A stretch of 64,000 nucleotides of DNA from Saccharum officinarum. Its lineage: Eukaryota; Streptophyta; Magnoliopsida; Poales; Poaceae. The position numbers and the translations under genes were made by a program. Positions within the stretch are counted from its first letter, which is position 1. Each line of letters opens with the position of its first letter. The stretch is from NCBI GenBank assembly GCA_020631735.1, contig CM036231.1, forward strand, positions 3,127,831-3,191,830, read 5' to 3'. The notes under the pieces were generated by a model. It did no database searches, was not told where the DNA came from, and saw only the letters and a list, made by a program, of their open reading frames with translations. Below are positions 35,403 through 47,269 of this stretch, piece after piece.

Positions 35403-36782
35403 TCATGAGTTCCTGAAGGTATGCGTTCCCCTGTTGTATCCGTAGTAGGAGAGGTACCACCTGACGAACTTCTTCAACCCCATCTCCAGGCTCGTCGTGG
35501 GCTTGTAGCCGAGCTGCTCCCGTGCCAAGCTGATGTTGGCGTGCGTGTAGGGCACGTCGCCATTGCCGGGCATCTCCACCACGTTCCTCTTGGCCTTCAC
35601 CCGCAGGTACCTCTCCAGGATGGACACCAGCGTGGGCACCGTGACTGGCGACGTGTTCCCCAGGTTGAAGATCCGGTATGGCGCCGGGCCGCGCTTCTTG
35701 CCGCCCGTGCCGGTGCTCCGGCCCGCCGTGTCCAGCGACGCGAGGCAGCCGCGCACGATGTCGTCGATGTAGGTGAAGTCCCGGGCGAGGTCGACGTGGT
35801 CCCTGCCCCTGTACACCGTGATGGGCTTCCCCTGGAGGATGTTGCGTGTGAAGGAGAAGTAGGCCATGTCGGGGCGTCCCCACGGCCCGTACACGGTGAA
35901 GAAGCGGAGGCCGGTGACGGAGAGGCCGTAGATGTGGTTGTAGGTGTGGGTGATCTCCTCGCCGGCCTTCTTGGTGGCGGCGTACAGCGACGCCGGCCTG
36001 TCGGTGCGGTGCGCCTCGGAGAAGGGCACGCGGTCGTTGAGGCCGTAGACGGAGGAGGAGGACGCCCACACGACGGCCGGCTGCGGGTCGGCGTCCTTGC
36101 AGGCCTCGAGGAGGGAGACGAGGCCGGCGATGTTGGAGTGCACGTACGACGCCGGGTTCTCCATGGCGTAGCGCACGCCGGCCTGCGCCGCGAGGTGGAG
36201 CACGTGGGTGAAGGGCACGACGTCGAAGAGCTTGGCCAGGAGGCGGCCGTCGTTGATGTCGCCCTCCACGACGAACACGCCGTGGGAGCCCAGCAGCGCG
36301 CGGCGGGCCTTCTTGAGGGAAGGGTCGTAGTAGGAGTTGAAGTTGTCGATGCCCACGACGCCGTCGCCGCGCTTGCGGAGCGCCAGCGAGCAGTGCGTGC
36401 CCACGAAGCCGGCGGCGCCCGTGACGAGCACGGACAGCCCCGCGCCCTCCGCGGACCCCGGCGGCCGCCGCGGCGACGCCGACGCCCGGATCTGGCGCTC
36501 CCAGTGCAGCCCGCCCCAGGACGCCGCGAAGTAGCGGGAGGAGGTGTCGACGAAGGAGTGGACGCTCAGGTACGTGGCCGTCATGGCCACCAGGAAGAGC
36601 GCCCACAGGAACATGGTCCCCGTGGACGCGAAGCAGCGGTGCAGCTGCCGGCTCATCGCCCCCGCACGCTCCACCTTCACCTTCCCCGGCGTCGACGGGT
36701 ACAGGTCCTCCTCCAGCACTCGCATCCTCCTCGCATGCGATCGATCCACCTGCACCGCAGCCCACTCCGGCGGCCAATGCAA
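35403..36782 (-). CDS. GAE: UDP-glucuronate 4-epimerase (intronless, 459 aa)
   Basis: Converts UDP-glucuronate to UDP-galacturonate, the donor for pectin, in the Golgi. A single uninterrupted frame, as is usual for plant GAE genes. A type II membrane segment sits at about 57-78 (FLWALFLVAMTATYLSV), after a short cytosolic tail. Then an extended SDR fold: NAD-binding TGAAGFVG at 121-128, DNFNSYYD at 146-153, Ser-rich 241-244, catalytic YxxxK (Y267, K271), RFFTVYGPWGRPD. Ends GTHTFRNS. A second ATG at 36725 (Met20, MRVLEEDLYPSTPGK) is the likelier start by family resemblance; the longer form is given because the frame is open. The opposite strand and a third frame are also open because of high GC; they are shadows. 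The member number within the family cannot be assigned. Confidence 0.95.
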   Translation of the reverse strand: MHWPPEWAAVQVDRSHARRMRVLEEDLYPSTPGKVKVERAGAMSRQLHRCFASTGTMFLWALFLVAMTATYLSVHSFVDTSSRYFAASWGGLHWERQIRASASPRRPPGSAEGAGLSVLVTGAAGFVGTHCSLALRKRGDGVVGIDNFNSYYDPSLKKARRALLGSHGVFVVEGDINDGRLLAKLFDVVPFTHVLHLAAQAGVRYAMENPASYVHSNIAGLVSLLEACKDADPQPAVVWASSSSVYGLNDRVPFSEAHRTDRPASLYAATKKAGEEITHTYNHIYGLSVTGLRFFTVYGPWGRPDMAYFSFTRNILQGKPITVYRGRDHVDLARDFTYIDDIVRGCLASLDTAGRSTGTGGKKRGPAPYRIFNLGNTSPVTVPTLVSILERYLRVKAKRNVVEMPGNGDVPYTHANISLAREQLGYKPTTSLEMGLKKFVRWYLSYYGYNRGTHTFRNS

Positions 36783-37000
36783 AGAGCTTTTGCAGACCTC
36801 GTCGACCTCCTCCGTCTAAACAGGGATCAAGCCTTCGATTCCACCTGCACCTGCTGCTCCTCTATGTGATGACGTTCTTGCATGCGCGCGCGCTTTCCTT
36901 GCAAGATCGTCTTCTCGGCAATGGCATGGCACGACGATGGGCGGAGGCGGCCGGCGCGCGCTAAGGACTAAGGAGGGGAGGAGAGAGAAAGGGGAGATGT

Positions 37001-37008
37001 TATAAATA
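37001..37008 (-). promoter_or_regulatory. Possible TATA box of the epimerase gene
   Basis: TATTTATA on the minus strand, 219 bp upstream of the first ATG, inside a purine/pyrimidine-rich stretch. The string also reads as TATAAATA on the plus strand. Position fits a plant 5' UTR of about 190 bp. Confidence 0.4.
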
Positions 37009-38583
37009 GCCATTGTTGGCTTCGTGCTGTGTTTTTCAGGGCTCGGCGATGTTGATGGAGGTCCCTGTAATTTAGCCCCGTCTATTTTTAGCTGTTGGAG
37101 TTGAAGAGACACGAGTATGTACTGCGCTCTTCTGTGCTCGGTCGCCGTAGAGGTGCCCTTCCTTCCTTCCGGCGGTGGCTGGTTTCGAGAAGGTTTGAAA
37201 GTGTCGTGACCATGGGGAGACAGGTTTCTGCTATGCTCGATTTGCTGAAAAGACAACCTTACTGTTCATTAATTTAGAAAAACACTGTTTCTTTACTAAA
37301 GAAGTACGGCTGAAAAGACAAAGCGAACAGAGTATCTGGGTAGTCTGAGCACAGCAATCGGAGTTGGGAGTTTCATGTCCCACTTTCGAAGGATGCCACC
37401 TCAGCTTTTGCCGAGGAATTAATGAAACACGCTCTCTCCGTAATTTTTCATCTCACTGTTTTAAAAACTAGTTGTAGCCTATAGTTCTCGCAAGACTTTG
37501 TGATCAAATGTCCTATGTAAACTATATGTCACCGTTCAAAATTGTACTCAGATTTAGTATTGGCACATCTCATATTTATATGTCGCCAGTCAAAATTATA
37601 CTCAAATTCTATATGTGGCCATATCTCATATTTGAAATTTCAGGTGGGCAAACAAAACATTGTCATGGAGAATATATTAAAGATCATGTGATACCACAAA
37701 CCGTAAGAATTATATTCAAGACTAATCTCCTCGAGTGAATTAGCCCTTTCACGCATTTGGACATCTTTCCTAGCTCGACTTATGAGCCATACTTTTTCAG
37801 CGAAGGAATAATATTTTTTTCTCACAACAAATCAGTCACTTTTCAGTCTGACTTTTCAGCGAAGCGCACAGGGTTACCAATACATACGATCAATGTTGTT
37901 GCCTCAACATACCATAGAATCCTCGTCCTTCACCAATTTTGAGTAGACGCTCGGCATCTTCTCTCTACAGTGATGAAACTCATCTTCCTCTACTCTTCAT
38001 CTTTGCTAGCTCAATGTTTTTACTGGTGTGTCACTGTAATAAACGCTGAAAAAAATCTCCATTAAAACTGGTCTTTTTGTCAACAGTACATACATTTACA
38101 TTAATCGTAAAACTAAAAGATGTACTATATGCACAATGCAAGGAGTAGATAAACTGAATTAACAAAAGGATAACCCCTGTGTCCAGAACAGGTCGCGATC
38201 ATGACGCCGGTTTTCCCTTGCAGACCCAACAGCAACGCAACAGAAACAAAAGCGCGCTGGATCCCTCTGTCTTTGTGTTGCGTTGCACCCACGGTTCATG
38301 AAGCACTTTTGGCCTGTGCCGTTCATGCTGCTTGCTGCTCTCTCCGTTGCCCTCCTGATGAAGCCTAGATCTTTTCATGTGCCGGTGCTGCGGTGCACCA
38401 TTGGTCACGACATATGCCTATCTAGTGGAGAGACTGTGGAGTACATACATATCCCAATGCATGCATTGACAAAATAATGAAATGAAATGTCAGTGTCCAA
38501 CGCCATACCAGTCAGTATACCACTACCACTAGGTGCCTAGTATAGCATGGTTTTGCTAGACAGTGTTGGACACCTTGGCTATA
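37009..38583. other. Intergenic DNA with MITE fragments
   Basis: No gene supported. Pieces of hAT-type MITEs (ends with agcgaacag and tttttcagcgaa) appear near 37240-37332 and 37780-37872. An imperfect tandem of a 60-bp unit (atatgtc-accg/cc-gtcaaaatt-actca) lies at about 37525-37630. A 64-codon plus frame at 38283-38477 has a hydrophobic start but no other support. Confidence 0.45.
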
Positions 38584-39072
38584 TAAGGGCAGTCCCAACG
38601 GTGTAATAATGATGGTTTTTATGTCTATTAATTGCCTTGACAGCTCACCATTTTGCTGATGTGGCAGTAGAATTAATGAAGGGAGAGAGTGCAAAATGAA
38701 GAAATCGTTTCTCCCCCATGGAACGACATCGACGCGCGCAACGAGGCTCGAAGAAACGACAGAAACGCCGTTGGGGAGAAACGACTCGTTTCTATCCGCA
38801 TTGGTGTGGATCGAGTGCGCCACCGCCGCCGGCCTGCTTCTCCCGCGCTCGATCTCTTCCAGCAAGCGTGCGCTCAGCCTCGGCTTCTCCCGCGCGCGGC
38901 CTCCACTTCTCCCGCGCTCTCGCTCCCTTCCCCCCGCGCGCTCCTCCTTCCCTTTTCCCCGCGCTGCTCCCGCGCGGCGTCCTGTCCAAGCACTTCGGCT
39001 CCAAATACCTCCTGTCCAAGCACCCAATTCCAAGACCTAGCATCCTCCGGCCCCAATCCATCCCAAATCGAC

Positions 39073-41022
39073 ATGAATCCACTTCGGCCGCCGTCCTCAA
39101 GTTCCAGGCAAGGCAAGGCAGGGCGAGGCAGGGGTGCTCCGACCGCCGTCGCTGCCCGATCTGCTTCGGTCGATGGTGCTCGCGTCGCCCCTGCTGATGG
39201 ATCCAGTTCGGCCACCGGTAATCCCGCTGTCGTGGCTGCTGCAGCATCTCCACCGCTTCCAAGTCTTCAAGCCGCCGGATTTCCTTCGTGGTGGACAAGT
39301 TCCTGTCCGTTGGGCTCAACTGAAGGGTAACAGTTCTAGTCTTCAAGCTGCCCGATTTCAATGTCTGCACCTTTCATGGAGAAAATGTTAGTACGTCGTA
39401 ATTGGATAGTAGCGAATTTTGTGTACTTTTCTTACATATTCTTTTTGAACCGATGGCCTAAATCAATAATTTTCAGTCAAACCATATGAAAAGTCAAATC
39501 CTTGCTAGGATCCAAATATGTCTCTTTCGGGTTAACCTGCACAACTTGAATTTGCATTTTTTTTGTTTGGACAGGCAAGCTTGATTTTAGCTGTTTCTAT
39601 TAGAGCTAAGCTGTTGCATAGAATGGTCACATGATTCATAGAGTGGTTTGCTTGTAGATAGTGTGCTATGGAATTTTAATTTGCAATATTTGAATATAGG
39701 TCATTGATCTGGCATGACCTTTTGTAGAAGTACAGATTGCATCATCTTACCGCTGCAGTATGACATATTTCTGTTGTTTAATGCTCTTTGCTTGTTACCA
39801 TGTATGACCTGATTTATTTTAGGCATCATTGATGGATTTGTGTTGTTCTGATTGTACCCACACCTCAATTTCTATTTCTTATAAATGTGTTAAATGGAAT
39901 TTCCAAGATGTACCCACAAGGTGGGTTTACCGATTTTCTCCACTCAAACATGAGTCCACAAAATTTCCATTTAGTTGGAAATACAACAAGCAGAACTACA
40001 ATTTCTCCAACTGCTCCAAGTTTGAAAAGAATCCTACCAGTTGAAAGCAATGCACAAGAGAAAGAAACAATCAATGTTGATGCGGATGAAACCAACGAAG
40101 ACGAGAGGACTAAGAGGCGATTGAATTGGACGAAAGATGAAGATGTTAGATTGGTAAGCAACCTTTCTTAGTTTGTGAACTTTGAGCTTCGACTTTAGGG
40201 AAAATATGCTTGGTTGTAAACTTTGAGATGTTGTTTTGTGAATGTAGGCTTCTGCTTGGTTGTGTAACTCAAAGGACCCGGTTGATGGAAACGATAGGAA
40301 GACAGATCAATATTAGGCGGATGTTACTAAAGAATATAATAAAAGCACAGAGCTTTGCCGCAGGAGAAACCGCAACCAACTGAAGATCCGCTGGGATCGT
40401 GTTAAGAAACCAGTAATGGATTTCCATGGATGCTGGGTTAAAACCACCAGAGTGTATAGAAGTGGTGTCAGTGATGACCAATTGATGGAAATTGCTGAAA
40501 AGATGTATGCTGCTGACCATAGTGATAAAGATTTTACGCTAAAGCACTTTTGAAAGGTTGTGCGGAATGAAAGGAAGTGGTCTGCATATGTTACAAGGGA
40601 AAAGAAAAAGGAGAAGAATAAGGGTGCAGCTAATTCGCCGGCTGAAGTGGTGAATTTGGAAGATAATCCTAATATTCGTCCTATGGGTAATAAGAAGGCT
40701 AAGGTTGAGCTCAATGGGAAAAAGAAGATACCTGAAGTTTATTCTGCTATTAGTGACAAGCTACACAAGTTCATTGAAGTAAGCACATTGGCTAGGAAGG
40801 ACCGTGAGAAGATGGCGGAGACGCAGCAAATTTTGGCACATAGTAAGGTTGAAGCTGCTAAGTTGAATGATAAGCAGCAGAAAAGCAACTCAAGTGTAAA
40901 ATGTTGGACACTTACAGAGAGCTGCTGTTAGCATCAACAACTAATCTGAGTGCTCATGCTTTGGTTGAGAGGGAGAAAGCACTGGAGAGTATGAGGTTGG
41001 CCTTATTTGCTATAGATAATTA
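39073..41022 (+). pseudogene. PIF/Harbinger ORF1, Myb/SANT-like DNA-binding protein (broken)
   Basis: In this superfamily ORF1 helps the transposase bind the ends and enter the nucleus. A possible first exon starts at 39073 (MNPLRPPSSSS) in GC-rich sequence. A clear exon at about 39900-40152 has PQGGFTDFL and the SANT entry KRRLNWTKDEDVRL, followed by a donor gtaagc. The next part from 40248 (ASAWLCNSKDPVDGNDRKTDQY, i.e. trihelix/Myb-like) has an in-frame TAG near 40314 and a TGA near 40552. The Lys-rich tail 40560-40931 follows. Exon joins are inferred. Confidence 0.7.
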
Positions 41023-41820
41023 AGGTATTTTCTAAATATTAATTGTGACAATGCCTTTAGCAGTTAACAGAATGTGCTAAAGTTTAATTTATTTGTGACA
41101 GCAGGTTTCCAAGTATAAATTTGATGTCCAGAAGCTTGTTTGAACTGTAAGTTGCATGTTGTTTTCTCCTTCCACGTGGTTCACTAGTTCCTGTAAAACT
41201 GCAGTATTTATTAGTACTTATTTCTTGTGAAATTAGCACTGCCTAATTGACCCCAACTATTGGTCTATTTTACCCCCTCAACTATGAAACGGTCTAATTT
41301 ACCCCCTTGAACTTTGCAAAACCGGCCAAATCACCCCTCGAGCGGTTTTGGACTGTTGTTTTGCTACAGTAACAACGGTTTTGCTACAATAACAGTGGTT
41401 TTGCCCTTTTCTTTTTATTTATTTCGTCTGAATCTTTGAAAAATCATAGTAAATCACAAAAAAATCACAAAATGAAAAATTCAATTTTGTTGGACTCCAC
41501 ATGAGTAGATCTACACAGTGAACATATAATATAGTATGCTTTAGTACAAAGTTTTTGCTATAAATTTTGATCTATTTTTTCTATAATTAGTGTGAACACA
41601 GCCCACTACATCTCTACAAACTGAAAAATTAGTGTGAACACAGCCCACTGCCTCTTAGTGTGGAAACTGTAGTATTTATTTGTGTGAAAGCAGTAATTGG
41701 TGTGAAACTGAAACTAGAGCTGCATATATATGGACTGCACGACCAGTACTACCCTCCATCTGTAGTTCTCCTCTCTGCCTACTACCCTCCGTTTGTAGTT
41801 CTCCTCTCTGCCTACTCCTA

Positions 41821-43180
41821 ATGTCTGAGCAACCATCATCCGATGCTGAACCTCATGACGAGGATGGCAGCATAGACCCAAAAGATTTATACACATTTGA
41901 TGAATTTGAAGCCGAGCAAGAAGTATTAGAAGACCTACAAGATGGAATGGTTGCAGAATTGAAAAATGATTTTGAAGCACTAGAAGAAGGGAGGAGACGC
42001 AATAGTGGTCCAAGGAGATATGTGGCAAGGCCTCGTGAAGAAACCAATCAGCGGCTTATGGCGGACTATTTCACGTAGAATCCTATTTATAATTTTACAA
42101 TCTTTCGTAGAAGGTTTATGATGAGAAGGCCGCTGTTTCTGCGCATTGTCGATGCCCTCGGTGAATGGAATCCATTTTTCACCTTAAGATTCGATGCTAC
42201 AATCACCCTGGGCTATCGCCAATCCAAAAGTGCACTACTGCTATAAGGCAGTTAGCAAATGGGAGCCCTGCAGACCAGCTTGATGAGTATATTAAGATTG
42301 GTGAAAGTACTGCAGTAGAGTGTTTGAAGTTATTTGTGAAGGGAGTGAATGAAGTATTTGGGGCGGAGTATTTGAGGCGGCCAACGGTACAAGATGTTGA
42401 ACGCTTAATGGAGATCGGTGAGCGTCGTGGGTTCCCTGGCATGCTAAGGAGCATTGACTGTATGCATTGGCACTGGAAAAAAATGTCCTTATGCGTGGAA
42501 GGGTATGTATACCCGCGGTGATCATGGTGTTCCTACAATCATTCTAGAGGCAGTGGCTTCGCACGATCGTTGGATATGGCACGCCTTCTTTGGTGTTGCT
42601 AGATCGAACAATGATATCAACGTGCTTAGCCAATCACATTTGTTTGTCGAGCAGCTAAGAGGAGAAGCTCCTCAGGTGTAGTATTCTATCAATGGAAGAC
42701 AATATAATATTGGTTATTACCTAGCAGACGGCATATATCCAGAGTGGCCTGTTTTTGTTAAGTCTATACGTCAACCACAATCTGAGGAACAAACTTTTTG
42801 CTGAGAAGCAAGAAGGAGCAAGGAAGGATGTTGAATGCGCCTTTGGCATTTTGCAGTCTCGCTTTTGTATTTTGCGTCGACCAGCACGTCTCTACGAGCA
42901 AGGGGATCTTGAGGATATCATGCTTGCTTGTATAATTCTCCACAACATGATAATTGAAGATGAGAAGGATATAGAGCAAGTTCCACTTGATTTGAATGAG
43001 GAAGACAACACATATACTGTTCAAGAAGCTACAATCTCTCATGGAGAAAACCCAAAGGTGGAAGACGTAATTAACAGAAATACCGCCTTACATGATCGCC
43101 AAACGTACAAACAACTTCAATATGATCTTATTGATCATATTTGGCAAAAGTTTGGGAATTCATATAGGCAAAATAATTAG
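41821..43180 (+). pseudogene. PIF/Harbinger DDE transposase (ALP1/HARBI1-like), broken
   Basis: The N-terminal part from 41821 (MSEQPSSDAEPHDEDG) reads to a TAG after MADYFT (near 42076). The core then resumes: RRRFMMRRPLFLRIVDALG, a frame change, GSPADQLDEYIKIGEST, FGAEYLRRPT, and SIDCMHWHW with the first catalytic Asp. A 7-A run at about 42477-42483 shifts the frame, after which GDHGVPTIILEAVAS and NNDINVL (second Asp) follow. There is a TAG near 42679, another shift near 42775, and finally EGARKDVECAFGILQSRF with the catalytic Glu. The whole DDE triad is present but in separate frames. Confidence 0.85.
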
Positions 43181-44009
43181 GGTATGAGAATGGCTAATCC
43201 TCCCTCAACTTGTGCTTATTTATTTTTTTTGAATGCAAGTCTGAACACTACCATATAGTTCTGTCACTGTGAACCAGTCTGAACACTAGAAGAAAGTGGC
43301 AGCTTGGAATTATCTTGAACTGTTCATTTTTTTTTGTTGATTCATTGCATCTTGTTAAACTATTTTTTTTGCTGATATGAAATTGTTCCCTTGTAGATGG
43401 TGGCTTCTGGAGTACCTGCGTGAACTGATGCCTTCTGGAGTGCTGTGCGACCTGATGACTTTTGAAGACTAGAGTTTGTGCTATTTTGCTTCTAGAGTGA
43501 CATGCGACCTGATGACTTCTGGAGAATAGAGATCATGTTGTTTTGTTCTGGAGTGCTCTGCAACCTGATGCAAATATGCCTTTTGGATGATGCCACTTTA
43601 TTATTTTGCTATATGCATAGCATGAACTTTAGTTCTTTTGTTATCAACTATATGTGCTACCTATTATCCTTATTCGTGGATTGCTCTTAATAGTATATGG
43701 TTTCAGAAACATGTTTATTGGCTGGGCTAGTGCTGGACTGCAAAAATATTGTCTTTGTTTGCTGCCGTGTGATGAAAGTGTGTTCTGAAAACACTGTTTA
43801 CTGCCGATTGAAATTGTGTTGTTCTGGAGGCTACCTGGCTGATTGCCACAATTGATCTACTCTCCTTTTGTGTTGCATTTAATTTATCCTTTGTATTAAC
43901 TCTGCTGTAGAAACCATGGATTGGGAGAGATAGTTTCTACTTAGACATTAATTGCTCTCTTTCTCTCTTGGAATCTACATCTAGAAACCCCTCATTGGGA
44001 CTGCCCTAA

Positions 44010-44282
44010 TAAGCTCAAGCTATGGATCCGGTTTAGCCAATGGGGATGTTTATCCAAATTCCAATGGGGATGTTTTCCTGTGCCTTTTGCTGAACTGGGA
44101 GAAACCTCAGAAACGTGATGGTAGTTAGCTCCTGAGCCTGTGGACCACGATCCTGTCTGTTTGTTTCCATGTGATGCAATATGCATGGATATGGCCAACT
44201 GACACTGCCAATCAGGGCGGATTCTGCATATGGTCTGGACGAGGAAAAAAAAGAAGGTTAGTAAGCTTCACGGATTTAGGGA
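44010..44282. other. Short non-coding stretch right of the Harbinger element
   Basis: Continues the sequence left of 38584 if the transposon is removed. No gene or repeat identified. Confidence 0.4.
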
Positions 44283-44830
44283 AGGTATATTGCTTAGGGA
44301 TGAAAATGAAAATGATAATCTCCGATTTTCGGAAATCGTTTTCGAGTTTTTTTTTTCCGATTTTTAGGCCTAAACGGAAACGGTAGCGATAATAAAAAAA
44401 ATGAAAATGATTACGGTAAAAATAATCAGAAACGAAAGCGAAAACGATTTTGCCCTCTTTCGATCGTTTTCGAAGATTACCGTATTTAACCGGTAATTTA
44501 CCGTCGGTATTTACCGATACAACACATAATTTAGGTCTTTGTCAAGAATTGTCGTATTGTTGCGTGGTTTGCCAATGTTTGAGACCTAAAATGATGTGAA
44601 CTGTATGTTTCAGCTTGTGATCTTATCAATTGTTTTATTTATTATTGTCGTGTGAGATAGGTCGAGTTATAGGATTTTCTCATATTCTACGGTTTGACGT
44701 ATTTATCATTTTGAGAATATCGTTCTCATGGATTCTGATCGTTATCGATGTATTTTCCGATCGACTACTTTCGTTTTCGAAATTATCGGAATATCGGCGC
44801 CAACTCCACTTTTTTTTTGGAGTACTCCAT
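44283..44830. mobile_element. Possible hAT-type transposon end or remnant
   Basis: Begins ttagggatgaaaatgaaaat and is filled with short repeats of the type cgaaaacgat/cgttttcg in both orientations. Such subterminal repeats are usual in grass hAT elements. No transposase and no matching right end; boundaries approximate. Confidence 0.35.
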
Positions 44831-46371
44831 GATTTAGGCTTTTATACCTCCTTTAGAAAGAAATTACCCACACTTGCCACTCATTAACGCAAGAACCGAT
44901 TTGCTTTCTGAGCATACCTCACGTACGCACACCTTATTAATGGCCATAGTTTTTTTTTCTCTATTTCTCTAGCATGCATGTTCACATACCGGTTACGTGA
45001 TAATTCTAGTGGCCATATATTTTTTTTCTCTGGCATGCACGTCAGGTTAATGCATTCGAAGCCTAGCTTAGAGTATAGTACATACATGGATGTATATATA
45101 CGCAACATATATATATTGATGTCAATGTTTTTTAATTATTATGTTTTGTAATATATGTTTTTAATAAAGTATTTGTATTTATAGTATTTTAACATCATAT
45201 TTCAATTAGTAAAAGCAGGCGTACACTTATATCCCAGAAAGGTATAACAAATATGTAGCCCCAACAAATTTTCTCTCATTTATTTTCTATTTTTCTCGAA
45301 AAATATCAAGTGCAATTTCAATCAGGGATATAATGGACCATTTGCATGTAAACAGTCCATTCCTAGAGCTAGAGTTATACTGTGTGTCAAACAGTACTCC
45401 ACGGTAGAGCTGCTCTATGGTAGAGTTGGTAGAACGGAGCTGCAAAAACGGGAGTGGAGCAGTCCCAAACACCCTCACTCCACGTTTTTCAGCTGTGCTC
45501 CACGTTTTTTAGCCAAACGGTTTCAGCTCCACGCACTCTGTTCGAGAAAAAAAGGGTAGAGTTGTGAGAACACCTAAAGAGGTGCTCCACGAACTCCAGT
45601 TTTGTGAAGCTGCTCCATGATGGAGTTTTTTATCAGGGTTTGTGGAGCAATTCCAAACTCGTATAATGGATGCATTCATGCAGGAACGAGGTTGAGAAAG
45701 GAAGAACCCGACTGGGGCTGTTCGGCGAGAAGGCAGGCAAGTGGGTGCGCTGCCTTGCTTGCCACAAAGAGTACAAGGGCTACAATCGGTCGAAGCTGCA
45801 GTCTCACCAGCTAAGGAATGTTCGCGGCAAGCAGGCGCTGTGTCAGGCTTCCACCGCGTATATACGACAACAGATTCTGGACGCCAAAGAAGATGGCAGC
45901 GGCCACAGAGCAAGGGACGGGGAAGCCATGGCGCTTGTTCCTCCTCCGGATCGAGCATCGCGCTTCTTCCTCAACTTCTCTGACTGATCATCCTCTTCCG
46001 TTTGATGCTGGGAATGAAGATGATACCTTTTGTTCATCGAGTCTGCTTTGGACGGAGTTCAGACACGGATAAAGAAGTGATGGCAAAATTCATTTAATGC
46101 CATGGAATCTATAACATTTTCGTATGTGCCACTGGAATTTAAGATTCCCCTTCTTTGCCATTGAACTATATTTTATTTCTCTTGTCATACATATTTTAAT
46201 TAATTGTTGTTTGCGTACTGTTTGATTGTGTGTATATGTTTCCCAGTGGATACCCTGTTTTGCTCCTATGTGTTTTAAGTGTAGCCAACCCAAACTTGAA
46301 ACTATTATAACTTTTAAATTTTATTTCACAGAAATGGCCCGCCCTCCAGCGAAGAGAGACATCCTAGTCTT
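44831..46371. other. Intergenic AT-rich DNA with MITE-like sequence
   Basis: 45360-45665 holds repeated ctccac/gtggag text with two direct copies of a ggagca-t-ccaaac string (about 45454 and 45648), typical of grass MITE debris. A plus frame at 45670-45987 contains WVRCLACHKEYKGYNRSKL, which vaguely resembles a zinc-finger start but could not be identified. No gene is called. Confidence 0.4.
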
Positions 46372-47169
46372 AGAGCATCTCTAGCAGAACTATCTAAATT
46401 ATACTACATAAATGCTTATTTGGGTAGCCACCTATTTTTCTACTGCCCATATTTTGCTCAAAACTCCAGCAGCACTACCTAAAACAGACCACCTAAATTC
46501 ATTTGCGGAGTGAATGACATGTGGGGCCGTGCTGTCATCCTCTCCCTCTTGTTCTCTACGCCGACGAGGAGATGCGCCCGCGCTGTGCGCCTGTGCCGGG
46601 GAAGGCAACGGTGGGGAGGTCGCGCTGAGGTGGAGGAGGTCCGGTGGGGAGGAGGAGGCATGCGGCCGGCTTGGGAGGAGGCACGCAGAGCAGAGGTCGC
46701 CGCAGGGAGGGAAGGCCGCTGCACCGGTGCTGGCCGCCGCGCCGGGGGCAGGGCAGGCGCCGCGTGCGTGGAGGAGATCCATCGGCGAGTGGCTGCACGT
46801 CGAGGGCGGCCGAATCCGGGAGGGAGCCACCGTGCCCGAGCCTGTGCCAGGGTGCGCCGGGAAGGGCAGGAATGGCGCATGGAGCAGGGCGGCGGCGTCG
46901 AGCCGGTGTCTAGGCTGCCGCGCCACGACGGGAAGATGGCTAGGCACCGGCGTGGAGGAAGATCAGTCGGCGGCATCACGTGCGGGGCGGACGGTGCTCG
47001 AGTGTGGAGAAAGATGGGCACGTGGGGAGGGGAACAATAAGTAGTGAGGTTTGTTAGCCCAACAGATATAGATAGTGAGAGAGAAAATTTGTTGGGCCAA
47101 TAAATTTAGGTAGGCAGATAGGTAGCCTGGCTGGAGTGCATTTTTTGGCCTCCACTCTAAATATAGGGT
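46372..47169. mobile_element. TIR element with GC-rich core, right end lost in gap (Pack-MULE-like)
   Basis: The left arm (about 46372-46505, starting tagagcatctctagcag) and the right arm (about 47055-47169) contain inverted matches, for example actccagc...acctaaa with later acctaaatt. The 550-bp core between them is very GC-rich and open on both strands (176 codons twice on plus, 180 and 171 on minus). No domain was recognised in any frame. The right terminus lies in the N run, so no TSD can be tested. Confidence 0.5.
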
Positions 47170-47269
47170 NNNNNNNNNNNNNNNNNNNNNNNNNNNNNNN
47201 NNNNNNNNNNNNNNNNNNNNNNNNNNNNNNNNNNNNNNNNNNNNNNNNNNNNNNNNNNNNNNNNNNNNN
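47170..47269. other. Assembly gap (100 N)
   Basis: Exactly 100 Ns. The left side is a TIR element, the right side the middle of a gypsy RNase H region, so both elements are truncated here. Order and distance across the gap are not shown by the sequence. Confidence 0.98.

Larger units (their letters stand above)
38587..44006 (+). mobile_element. PIF/Harbinger DNA transposon, complete length, decayed
   Basis: Inverted ends GGGCAGTCCCAA at 38587 and its complement ending at 44006, flanked by taa at 38584-38586 and 44007-44009. A 3-bp TAA/TTA duplication is diagnostic of PIF/Harbinger. Inside are the two expected genes on the plus strand: a Myb/SANT-like ORF1 (about 39.1-41.0 kb) and a DDE transposase (41.8-43.2 kb). 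Both carry stops or shifts, so this copy could only move if helped by another element. Confidence 0.9.

Noticed and set aside
35266..36777. 503-codon second minus-strand frame over the epimerase
   Set aside because: Arg/Gly/Ala-rich translation with no domain, another GC-driven shadow of the true frame.
35421..36869. 482-codon plus-strand frame opposite the epimerase
   Set aside because: The minus strand has every conserved epimerase motif; the opposite frame is open only because of the high third-position GC of this gene.
38283..38477. 64-codon frame with a hydrophobic N-terminus
   Set aside because: Could suggest a secreted peptide, but there is no promoter, no conserved cysteines and no recognised family; left as intergenic.
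45670..45987. Zinc-finger-like frame (WVRCLACHKEY)
   Set aside because: Only one Cys pair is visible, there is no following His/Cys set at finger spacing, and the rest of the frame is low-complexity; insufficient for a call.
46510..47044. Four overlapping 170-180 codon frames on both strands
   Set aside because: They lie in the GC-rich core of a TIR element; no frame has a recognisable domain or conserved start, so none can be called a gene.
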